Origin: Planctomycetales bacterium
GTDB lineage: Bacteria > Planctomycetota > Phycisphaerae > SM23-33
Reading direction: 5' to 3'
DNA length: 13,996 bases
NCBI GenBank assembly: GCA_030673005.1
Contig: DAOVFI010000029.1
Location: 1 to 13,996, forward strand
Of this stretch, positions 5,248 through 12,446 are shown one piece after another (the stretch's first letter is position 1; each line of letters starts with the position of its first letter). The notes below the pieces were generated by a model that was not told the DNA's origin, made no database searches, and saw nothing but the letters and a program-made list of their open reading frames with translations. Both the position numbers and the translations under genes were made by a program.

Positions 5248-7038
5248 GTGTCACAGGCGCTTGAAAATCAGACCGGCGAGTTGGTCGAGCCGAAACAGAG
5301 TGGCCCGAGCGATTTCACCAAGCTCTGGCAGCCGGAAAAGTCGGGTGAAATTCCGCGCGGTCCCGCGGCGGTCCTGCTCGAAAACGGAATTATTACCACC
5401 GAGCAGTTAGGGGCTGCACTGGCGAAACAGAGAAAGAACCCGCGAATAAGCGTTCTGGAGGCGCTGGTTCAGGACAAGGCGGTCGATCAAAACACGGCGT
5501 TTCAGGCGACGGCGGTATATTTCAAGGTTCCCTTTCAGTCGATTACACCCGAAGACGTCGATCGTGACGCCTTTAAACTGCTCAACCCGGAGTTTATCAA
5601 GCGCAGATGCGTGATCCCCATCCGCCGTGACGGAAAAGCCGTGGTGGTGGGCATCTCGGATCCGGCCGACATCTTCCTCGTCGATGAGGTCAAGCGGCAC
5701 ATACGAAAACCGATACATCTGGTCGTAACGCCGACCAGTGACATCCTCGCCGTCGTCGAGGAACTGGGCGTATCGGCGGGGCAGGGCGTCGATGAAATCA
5801 TCCAGGGAATCAACGAGGACGACGTGGAGGTGATGGAAACAAAAACCGACGAGGTAACCGACCTGGAGAAAATCGCCGGCGAAAGTCCCGTCATCCGATA
5901 CGTGAACTTCCTGATTACCGGCGCCGTCCAGGAAGGCGCTTCGGACATTCACATCGAGCCGGGCGAGGACGTGCTGCGGATCCGGTACCGCATCGACGGC
6001 GTCCTGTTCGAGCAGCCGGCGCCGCCTCTCCAGATGCACGCCGCCATCGTTTCGCGTCTGAAGATCATGGCCAATCTCGACATCGCCGAGCACCGCCTGC
6101 CGCAGGACGGGCGAATAAGGGCGATGGTCCACGGACGGCACGTGGACCTGCGAGTCAGCACGCTCCCGACAACGCACGGAGAAAAAACCGTTATCCGAAT
6201 ACTCGATAACCGCTCGATCATGGTCGGACTGGAAAACCTCGGCATGTGGGACGACACGCTCGATGCCTTCAACAACCAGATCAGGCAGCCCCACGGGATC
6301 GTGCTGGTAACAGGACCGACCGGAAGCGGAAAGACCACCACCCTGTACTCGGCCATGCGCGTGATGGACGGGGATACGATGAACATCTCGACGGTCGAAG
6401 ACCCCGTCGAATATCAACTGGCTTTCGCCAACCAGGTCATCGTCCGCGAGCAAATCGGAATGACCTTCGCAGCCGCTCTGCGGAGCCTGCTGCGCCAGGA
6501 CCCGGACATTATCATGATCGGCGAGATTCGCGACGAGGAGACAGCCCGTATCGCGGTGCAGGCCTCGCTTACGGGACACCTGGTGCTTTCAACCCTTCAC
6601 ACCAACGATGCGCCCTCGTCGGTATCCCGGATTATCGACATCGGAATCGAACCGTACCTTATCGCCGCCAGCCTGAACGCCATCCTGGCACAGAGACTCG
6701 TACGGAAGATATGTGAAAACTGTAAGGCGCCCGAGAAGACAATACGTGAAGCCGACGCTCACTACCTCGCCAGGCACAAGGCCGATATCTCTCAGGTTTT
6801 TCGCGGCACAGGTTGCGATAAATGCAGGAATACGGGTTATTCCGGCAGGCTGGGCATATACGAATTGCTTGAGATCGGCGAGGTGATACGCGACCTGATT
6901 TCCGGCAATCCGTCCCTGATGGACCTCCGCAGAGCCTGTACCGAGCAGGGGATGCGGACACTGACAGCCGACGGGATCCAGAAGGTCGCCGCCGGCATGA
7001 CCACCGTGGAGGAAATCGCACGGGTAACCGAGGTGTAG
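5248..7038 (+). CDS. pilB: T4P assembly ATPase PilB (GspE family)
   Basis: A 596-residue hexameric ATPase that powers pilus extension from the cytoplasmic face. The N-terminal MshEN-type domain (about 37-180) precedes a linker and the GspE N2/ATPase core. Seen directly: Walker A GPTGSGKT (356-363), Asp box TVEDPVE (382-388), Walker B-type segment DPDIIMIGEIRD (418-429), the His-box region 'TGHLVLSTLHTNDA', and a zinc tetracysteine motif CENC (489-492) and CDKC (523-526), which distinguishes PilB/GspE from PilT. The first MshEN motif keeps the LL..GII....L...L..Q positions but has GPA at 38-40 where c-di-GMP binders have RLG. The start is GTG at 5248, with GGGAG 7 nt upstream; no better ATG exists nearby. 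It sits between the pilP-like gene and pilT, 34 nt before pilT. Length and all catalytic motifs are normal, so it should be active. Confidence 0.95.
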   Translation: MSQALENQTGELVEPKQSGPSDFTKLWQPEKSGEIPRGPAAVLLENGIITTEQLGAALAKQRKNPRISVLEALVQDKAVDQNTAFQATAVYFKVPFQSITPEDVDRDAFKLLNPEFIKRRCVIPIRRDGKAVVVGISDPADIFLVDEVKRHIRKPIHLVVTPTSDILAVVEELGVSAGQGVDEIIQGINEDDVEVMETKTDEVTDLEKIAGESPVIRYVNFLITGAVQEGASDIHIEPGEDVLRIRYRIDGVLFEQPAPPLQMHAAIVSRLKIMANLDIAEHRLPQDGRIRAMVHGRHVDLRVSTLPTTHGEKTVIRILDNRSIMVGLENLGMWDDTLDAFNNQIRQPHGIVLVTGPTGSGKTTTLYSAMRVMDGDTMNISTVEDPVEYQLAFANQVIVREQIGMTFAAALRSLLRQDPDIIMIGEIRDEETARIAVQASLTGHLVLSTLHTNDAPSSVSRIIDIGIEPYLIAASLNAILAQRLVRKICENCKAPEKTIREADAHYLARHKADISQVFRGTGCDKCRNTGYSGRLGIYELLEIGEVIRDLISGNPSLMDLRRACTEQGMRTLTADGIQKVAAGMTTVEEIARVTEV

Positions 7039-7072
7039 CAGTCGGCAAACGCCACACGTCCAGGAGAGAATG

Positions 7073-8128
7073 ATGACCTTACAGGAATTGCTGAACGAGG
7101 CGATTGATCGCGGGGCGTCCGACATCCACGTCATGGTCAGACGTCCTCCGATGTTCCGCATAAATACCGAGTTGCTGCCGTCGCGGTTTCCCGTAGTTAC
7201 CGGGGAAACCGCCACCGTGCTGGTGCGCGAGATGCTCGGCGAGCGCCGGTACGCCCAGTTTCTCCGCAAGCGTGACATGGACTTCGCAACGTACGTGAAG
7301 GACCGCGCCAGATTTCGTGTTAACGCGCACTTCCAGCGGGACTCCATCGCCATCGCGTTCCGGGCAATTTCCTCACAGGTGCCGAACATTAGCTCGCTGA
7401 ATCTGCCGCCTGTTGTGGAATCCTTCGTCGATCTGCCTCGCGGACTCGTACTCGTAACCGGTGAGACCGGCTCGGGAAAAAGCACCACCCTTGCCGCAAT
7501 GATCCAGGCGATGAACCAGAGATATGCAAAACACATCATCACCCTGGAAGACCCGATCGAATACACGCTTCAGCATGATAAGTGCCTCATCGAGCAGCGT
7601 GAACTGGGCAGCGACGTCCCGTCGTTCGCATCGGGCCTGCGGCACGTGCTCCGCCAGGACCCCGACATCATCCTGGTCGGCGAGATGAGAGACCTTGAAA
7701 CCTCCAGCGCGGCAATAACTGCCGCTGAAACCGGACACCTGGTCCTTTCCACGCTGCACACCCAATCGGCCGCTCAGACCGTCGAGCGTATCATCGACAT
7801 ATTTCCCGCCGAGCAGCAGAACCAGATACGCGCCATGCTCGCAAACACGCTTCAGGCGGTAATCACCCAGACCCTCCTCAAGAGGATCGACTACGACGGT
7901 ATGATCCCGGCTGCGGAGGTGCTGGTCTGCAACAGCGCGGTCAGGGCGTGCATCCGGGAAAACCGCGTCTTCGAGATACCCAACATCATCCAGACCAACG
8001 CTGCAATGGGAATGATCACGCTGGACCAGTCCATCAAACGCCTGTTTCTCAACGGTTGTATCAGTCGGGAAAACGCACTGGCCAAAGCCAAATCACGCGA
8101 TGTGATTAATCAGGCCATCGGCGCGTGA
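7073..8128 (+). CDS. pilT: T4P retraction ATPase PilT
   Basis: A 351-residue ATPase of the PilT family, which disassembles the pilus and drives retraction (twitching, surface sensing, DNA uptake). It has the short N-terminal domain with GASDIHV near the start, Walker A GETGSGKS (130-137), Asp box EDPIEY (159-164), DPDIILVGEMRD (196-207), and the His-box segment 'TGHLVLSTLHT'. The PilT hallmark region is present as AVRACIRE (289-296), against AIRNLIRE in well-studied PilT proteins. There is no zinc tetracysteine, as expected. Two ATG codons are adjacent (7070 and 7073); 7073 is preferred because AGGAG (7062-7066) then has 6-nt spacing. It is the last gene of block 1, followed by terminator-like hairpins. 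A dedicated retraction ATPase argues that this is a true dynamic pilus rather than a type II secretion system. Confidence 0.93.
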   Translation: MTLQELLNEAIDRGASDIHVMVRRPPMFRINTELLPSRFPVVTGETATVLVREMLGERRYAQFLRKRDMDFATYVKDRARFRVNAHFQRDSIAIAFRAISSQVPNISSLNLPPVVESFVDLPRGLVLVTGETGSGKSTTLAAMIQAMNQRYAKHIITLEDPIEYTLQHDKCLIEQRELGSDVPSFASGLRHVLRQDPDIILVGEMRDLETSSAAITAAETGHLVLSTLHTQSAAQTVERIIDIFPAEQQNQIRAMLANTLQAVITQTLLKRIDYDGMIPAAEVLVCNSAVRACIRENRVFEIPNIIQTNAAMGMITLDQSIKRLFLNGCISRENALAKAKSRDVINQAIGA

Positions 8129-8141
8129 ACGGGAAGCAACA

Positions 8142-8176
8142 CGCGGGAAAAAGAGGACGTGGGTCCTTTTTCCGCG
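8142..8176 (+). terminator. Stem-loop directly after pilT
   Basis: A strong imperfect hairpin starts 14 nt after the pilT stop: CGCGG, AAAAA and GGAC pair with GTCC, TTTTT and CCGCG across two small bulges, with a short loop. The T tract is inside the 3' arm rather than after it, so it may be an RNA 3'-end stabiliser, or act together with the hairpin at 8217-8243, rather than a full terminator. Confidence 0.35.
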
Positions 8177-8216
8177 TTAAGTCTGTGGTTATTTTGGATA
8201 ATCCTTTCCATTAACG

Positions 8217-8243
8217 GGGAAAAGACTCCCATTCCCTTTTTTT
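8217..8243 (+). terminator. Rho-independent terminator between pilT and pilC
   Basis: GGGAA (8217-8221) pairs with TTCCC (8232-8236), followed immediately by seven T residues (8237-8243). An alternative fold pairs GGGA (8217-8220) with TCCC (8227-8230). The stem is short but the U tract is strong. It would separate the pilNOP-pilB-pilT block from the pilC/minor-pilin block. Confidence 0.45.
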
Positions 8244-8498
8244 ATATTGGTAATCCTGCATTCCGGTACTCCGGTCTATTCTGTGATTTTTGCATTTCTG
8301 TCGGGTAAAGGTTCCTCCAATTTGCATGGTTCTGATGCGAATCGTAGGTTGCAATAGTGCCTTATTATGCAGGATTGTGTCATTACGGAAAGAAACAATG
8401 TCTCAGTCGAAGCATCGTCAATCTGTTAGGACCGTTGAAAGGGCAACGGTATTGTGGTTTTCAGGGCTAATTAATCAGGCTGGTCGGGAGGAGTAAAA

Positions 8499-9722
8499 AT
8501 GCCACAGTTTCAGTATCAGGTCAGGGGACAGGGCGGTGCGGTAACGGCCGGGAGGATCGACGCGACCAGTCTTTCCGAAGCGGCTTCGATGGTTCGCGGG
8601 CAGGGGGGGTATCTGCTGGACATTGCGGAGGCCGGTCAGGGTGCACAGAGCCTTCTGCAGAAAATAACCAGTTTCAGCATCAACTTCGGGCCTGGCCTTA
8701 AGGACGTTTACGCTTTCACCAACCAGTTGGCGGTGATGATCAAGGCCGGTATTAACGTCCGCGACGCCATCGGAGATATTGCCGACCAGATCGATAATCC
8801 CAAGTTCAAAAGCGTCGTGGTTCAACTCCGCGAGGACCTCGAGGGCGGCAAGCCGTTTTCAGAGGCCCTTGCAAGGCATCCGAAGGTGTTCAGCCCGCTC
8901 TATGTCAATATGGTCAAGGCCTCGGAGATGTCCGGAAGTTTCGGACACATGCTTGAACGGATCAGTAATTACCTGCATCAGCAGATTGAGACGCGGTCGA
9001 TGATCCGCGGGGCGATGGTCTATCCGATTATCATCGCGGTTATGGCCATTTCCACGACCATTTTCCTGCTGACTTTCGTGCTGCCTAAGTTCACCACGCT
9101 GTTTGCAGGCAAGGAGGCGCTGCTTCCGACACCGACGAAGATACTGTTGGCGGCGAGTTTTTTCCTTCGCGTTTACTGGTATATAGTCATCGGGATTGTT
9201 ATATCGGCGGGGGGGGGATTTTACTATTTCATCCAGACGCCTTACGGGCGTGTCTGGTGGGACCTGACCAAACTTAAAATCCCGATTATGAAAAAAGTCT
9301 TCAGCTCGCTGTACATTACCCGTGGCCTCCAGACCATGGGAGAGATGGTCAACGCCGGCGTTCCTATGCTTGATACGCTGGAGATCACCGGAGAAGTTTC
9401 CGGAAACGTCCTTTACCAGCGGATGTGGGAGAGGGTGTACAATTCGGTCAAGGGTGGAAAGAAGATCGCCGCGCCGCTGGCGCAGCACTCGCTGCTGCCC
9501 GGTAACGTCGTGCGGATGATATCGGCGGGCGAGGAGTCGGGAAAACTGGCCGAGGTGCTTACCGACGTGGCCGATTTCTACGCCCAGGAACTGAAAAACA
9601 CCATCAAGGCGGTAACGGCGATGATCGAGCCGCTGATGATCGTCCTGATGGGTTTTGTTGTCGGATTTATCGCAATGAGCATAATTCTTCCGATCTTCAA
9701 ACTGTCGCAACTGGTCAAGTAG
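8499..9722 (+). CDS. pilC: T4P inner-membrane platform protein PilC (GspF family)
   Basis: A 407-residue polytopic membrane protein that forms the platform on which PilB and PilT act and through which pilins are moved. The N-terminal soluble segment starts with FQYQVRGQGGAVTAGRIDA, typical of PilC/GspF. Two GspF domains follow (about 70-192 and 272-394), each with the 'F..QLAVMIKAGI.. / ...L..MVNAGVP' start, a conserved Gly-Glu-type turn (EMSG; GEESG) and a hydrophobic C-terminal part. Membrane segments lie at about 171-192, 222-245 and 376-398. Length is normal. The ATG at 8499 is preceded by GGGAGGAG with 5-nt spacing. Oddities: it is separated from pilB/pilT by a 370-bp gap with terminators, and its coding sequence contains a run of nine G (9209-9217) and one of seven (8603-8609). 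It heads the minor-prepilin block. Confidence 0.95.
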   Translation: MPQFQYQVRGQGGAVTAGRIDATSLSEAASMVRGQGGYLLDIAEAGQGAQSLLQKITSFSINFGPGLKDVYAFTNQLAVMIKAGINVRDAIGDIADQIDNPKFKSVVVQLREDLEGGKPFSEALARHPKVFSPLYVNMVKASEMSGSFGHMLERISNYLHQQIETRSMIRGAMVYPIIIAVMAISTTIFLLTFVLPKFTTLFAGKEALLPTPTKILLAASFFLRVYWYIVIGIVISAGGGFYYFIQTPYGRVWWDLTKLKIPIMKKVFSSLYITRGLQTMGEMVNAGVPMLDTLEITGEVSGNVLYQRMWERVYNSVKGGKKIAAPLAQHSLLPGNVVRMISAGEESGKLAEVLTDVADFYAQELKNTIKAVTAMIEPLMIVLMGFVVGFIAMSIILPIFKLSQLVK

Positions 9723-9748
9723 AGAGGTGTTACCGGAGGTTATTGCTG

Positions 9749-10276
9749 ATGTTGACGTGTAAAAAAAATCGCAGGCGGGGCGGAAGTAGAGCATTCCGCC
9801 GGGGCTTTACCCTCATCGAGGCTCTGATTGCGACGTTTATGGTCGGTCTCGGCGTCTCGGCCATGATGGTCGCGACGAAGTCGGGAACGCAGGTCAACGC
9901 CGAAGCGCGCGACATTACACAGGCTGTCTATCTCTGGCAGGAGGTTCGCGAGTGGACGCTGAAACTGCCATTCAAAGACCCCGATACCCCCGAAGAGTAT
10001 CCCGGTCCGGACACGGGTGAGGACCCGCAGGTGTTCGTCGATGATATCGACGACCTGATGTACGTAACTTACGACCCGCCGAGGGACGGAACAGGACAGG
10101 CGGCCAGTGACATGACCGGATGGTCGCAGCAGATTTCGCTGAGATGGTGTGACCCGAACTGCATAGCCGCAACAGTATCGCCCGGAACGAGCGACTTGAT
10201 ATACGTAGAAGTTACAATTCTCTACGAGGGCCAGTCCGTGCTCAAGGCCGGCTGGCTCGTTACGAAGAAGGACTAG
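9749..10276 (+). CDS. GspI/PilV-like minor prepilin
   Basis: A 175-residue class III prepilin. A basic leader of 19 residues ends in Gly; the processing site is G19|FTLIE, with the conserved Glu at mature position 5 (residue 24), then a hydrophobic helix (about 20-42). The rest is a small beta-rich C-terminal domain with a WCDPNC pair that may form a disulfide. Cleavage and N-methylation by a prepilin peptidase are expected; none is in the window. GspI or PilV-like is the best subfamily guess from size and the 'ALIATFMVGLG' helix. The start is the ATG at 9749, 9 nt from GGAGG (9735-9739), rather than the in-frame TTG at 9743, which is too close to that site. It lies 26 nt after pilC, and the next gene starts 2 nt after its stop, so it is in an operon with both. 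Confidence 0.8.
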   Translation: MLTCKKNRRRGGSRAFRRGFTLIEALIATFMVGLGVSAMMVATKSGTQVNAEARDITQAVYLWQEVREWTLKLPFKDPDTPEEYPGPDTGEDPQVFVDDIDDLMYVTYDPPRDGTGQAASDMTGWSQQISLRWCDPNCIAATVSPGTSDLIYVEVTILYEGQSVLKAGWLVTKKD

Positions 10277-10278
10277 AC

Positions 10279-11871
10279 ATGAGTACGTTAAAAAAATCCA
10301 ACTTTCGATATCGTCGCGGGTTCGCGTATGTTTTGGCGATGGTGCTGCTGGCGATCTTCAGCACGCTGGCTGTGGCGTTTGCATCCAGTACCGACCTGGG
10401 TCTCCGCAAGAGCGACAATTGTCGCCGGATCGGCGAAGCGCGCCTGGCCGCTGAGGGCGGACTGGAATTCGCCATCCACACGATGAGAGATGTCCTCAGC
10501 GAAGGCACCTGGGGGCAGCAACCGGACATGATCCCGATCGTTTTCAACCACCTGTCAGGGAAACTGAACGGAACGAGCAACCTGGGCGGACAAACCGTCT
10601 CGATGTCCTGCGGGGTTATCTCTGTGCCCGGCATCTCCTTAAGCGATGATGCGAGTTTCAGTTTTACCGTCGTTCAGGCCGGAGCGGATCAACTGAGGCT
10701 GACCGTAACAGGGTATTCCGGCTCCTGCACGCGAACTGTGGCGATTAAATTCAACATCCAGGAGGACACCACCGTAACGAACTATACCGTCGCCAGCCGG
10801 TCGCGGGTCTTTATCACCGACAACGCCGTTGTGGACGGCGACGTGTTCAGCACGTGGACAAGGACGAACATCTGGAAGAACGGCGAGTACTCGCCGCCGT
10901 TCAAGACCCAAGAAGGAACCACCGTCAACGGCAAACTCAAAACCGTAATGAGCCAGTCCGATTTTGACGAGTATAATTCGGGCGACTACATAAACGGCGA
11001 AGACGAGGGGCTGGATTATAACGAGCCGGAATTCGCCGAGTACACAACCGAAGACTTCGACACGACCGATTATAAAACCGGCACGACCAACATCACCACG
11101 CTGGACCCGCCCGATTACTGGCTGAATCAGGAGCCGTTCCCCAATCCCGACAGTATCCGCCGCAAGATAGATCGTCCGGTGTACGAGAACCGAACCTTCG
11201 ACAATGTCTATATCCCCGTCGGGCACAATCCGAAATTCATCAACTGCACGTTCAACCGCATCATCTACGTCGATACAAACGAAACGACGACGCTCGAAGA
11301 ATGGTCTCACGGTTACTACAACCAGAACTGTATTCCCGGGAAGGAAAGTTACAGCGACGACCCCACCAACGAGCATTCCAACAACGTGGTTTTCGAGGGC
11401 TGCACGTTCAACGGGCCTGTCATCACGGCAGTGGCGCGCGACTACTGGTGGACCAAGAACGCACTGACATTCGAAGGCGAGACCACCTTCGCCAACGAAT
11501 ACATGCCGGAAAGCACTATACTTGCGCCGAACTTCGGCGTCGATATCGGCGGACGCGGCTACGATAGCGAGACCAACCCCGACAGCAAGTTAACCGGTGT
11601 TATCGTCGGCGGCATCGTCGATATCCGCGGCTCGGCCAGCGTCGAGGGAACCATTCTCAGCATGCACGAGCCGGGCACGGATTACGGCTCAAGCGCATGG
11701 TACTACGGCACCAACATCGGCTATGCCGGACTGGGAGGCGAAGAAGGCGACGCCGGTGTCCCGGGCAACATCCGCCTTGTCCCCCAGCCGGGGATGGAAC
11801 TGCCTTTCGGTATGCGAAAAAAATACACTATAACGGTAGTCCCTGAATCATACGAGGAGCCGACACAGTGA
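10279..11871 (+). CDS. PilX-like minor pilin with large beta-helix-like passenger domain
   Basis: A 530-residue protein whose N-terminus is pilin-like: a basic leader ending RRG (12-14), then a hydrophobic helix (about 15-38), then 'LRKSDNCRRIGEARLAAEGGLEFA', the PilX-type helix continuation. Mature position 5 is Leu, not Glu, as in PilX and GspK minor subunits. Residues ~90-165 form a beta-rich segment. From about 170 to the end there is a large domain with repeated rung-like strands, for example FINCTFN (320-326) and FEGCTFN (372-378), and a late 'GVIVGGIVDIRGSASVEGTIL' run (about 440-460), suggesting a bactofilin- or right-handed beta-helix-like passenger displayed at the pilus tip or surface. 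It is much larger than a standard PilX (about 160-200). The ATG has AAGGA 6 nt upstream. The stop overlaps the next gene's GTG (GTGA). A close paralogue follows at 12447. The passenger function is unknown. Confidence 0.75.
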   Translation: MSTLKKSNFRYRRGFAYVLAMVLLAIFSTLAVAFASSTDLGLRKSDNCRRIGEARLAAEGGLEFAIHTMRDVLSEGTWGQQPDMIPIVFNHLSGKLNGTSNLGGQTVSMSCGVISVPGISLSDDASFSFTVVQAGADQLRLTVTGYSGSCTRTVAIKFNIQEDTTVTNYTVASRSRVFITDNAVVDGDVFSTWTRTNIWKNGEYSPPFKTQEGTTVNGKLKTVMSQSDFDEYNSGDYINGEDEGLDYNEPEFAEYTTEDFDTTDYKTGTTNITTLDPPDYWLNQEPFPNPDSIRRKIDRPVYENRTFDNVYIPVGHNPKFINCTFNRIIYVDTNETTTLEEWSHGYYNQNCIPGKESYSDDPTNEHSNNVVFEGCTFNGPVITAVARDYWWTKNALTFEGETTFANEYMPESTILAPNFGVDIGGRGYDSETNPDSKLTGVIVGGIVDIRGSASVEGTILSMHEPGTDYGSSAWYYGTNIGYAGLGGEEGDAGVPGNIRLVPQPGMELPFGMRKKYTITVVPESYEEPTQ

Positions 11872-12392
11872 CAACGATTACAGGAAGAAAAAGCGGTTTT
11901 ACGATGGCCGAGATGCTGGTTGCGCTGGTTATACTTGCGCTGCTGCTGTCGGCGGTGGCTGTGGCGATGCAGGCCAGTTTTCAGAATTACAGCGAGAACA
12001 CAAAGATCGCCCAACTGACACAGACCGCGCGGGTGGTGCTTCACCGGATGATGTCCGAGATACGCACCGCCGAGGCGATCGATTCGGATTCCCAGCGGGT
12101 TACTATCGTGCCGCCGACCAATCCGGAAGGGCTTACGGAGATCGAGTACGAATTGCAGGACGGAGTGCTTTACTGCCGTCGCACCGTCAACGGTGTGAAG
12201 GCCACCGAATCACTTATCTGCTCCGATCACATTGCGCAGATAGTCGGCTTCAACGTCGTCCGGGAGACCGGCCTGGACGGCGAGGGGGTCGAGTACACAA
12301 AGAGCGTAACGACCCGGCTGGACCTTCAGGCCGGCGACAATTACTTCAGCGTATCCACTTCCGCGTGCCCGCGCCGGAATATAGAGTACTGA
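11868..12392 (+). CDS. GspJ/PilW-like minor prepilin
   Basis: A 174-residue prepilin with a short leader ending in Gly10, processing site G|FTMAE with Glu at mature position 5 (residue 15), and a hydrophobic helix (about 11-32). The following segment, 'TARVVLHRMMSEIRTAEAI', is characteristic of GspJ/PilW-like minor subunits. The C-terminal domain is beta-rich with three Cys residues. The GTG start at 11868 overlaps the previous stop by 4 bp (GTGA) and has a GAGGAG site about 8 nt upstream; this argues for translational coupling with the upstream PilX-like gene. In homologous systems I, J and K/X subunits form a tip complex that primes fibre assembly. Here it sits between two PilX-like paralogues, fitting that role. 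Confidence 0.8.
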   Translation: MTTITGRKSGFTMAEMLVALVILALLLSAVAVAMQASFQNYSENTKIAQLTQTARVVLHRMMSEIRTAEAIDSDSQRVTIVPPTNPEGLTEIEYELQDGVLYCRRTVNGVKATESLICSDHIAQIVGFNVVRETGLDGEGVEYTKSVTTRLDLQAGDNYFSVSTSACPRRNIEY

Positions 12393-12446
12393 TTTTCAGA
12401 CAACGCATCGGGCTTGCAAACACATTTACCCGGAGGGATCACAGGT

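Larger units (their letters stand above)
8129..8498. other. 370-bp gap splitting the pilus locus
   Basis: The gap contains two hairpins (8142-8176 and 8217-8243), then about 250 bp with no recognisable gene. It must hold either a promoter for the pilC block or a long leader; no convincing -35/-10 pair is visible. A 32-codon frame (8398-8496) has a weak upstream purine stretch and ends 2 nt before the pilC ATG; it could be a leader peptide but is more likely chance. Confidence 0.55.

Noticed and set aside
5407..6579. 390-codon frame on the minus strand opposite pilB
   Set aside because: It lies wholly inside the well-supported pilB gene; long antisense frames are expected from GC-rich codon bias. 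Its translation is His/Asp/Arg-rich without domain features.
8859..9794. 311-codon frame antisense to pilC
   Set aside because: Fully antisense to pilC and running into the next gene's start, with an Arg/His-rich translation and no recognisable domain.
10639..11376. 245-codon frame antisense to the first PilX-like gene
   Set aside because: A counterpart (12885-13529) occurs antisense to the paralogue, so it looks conserved, but that follows from the paralogy of the sense genes and their codon bias.
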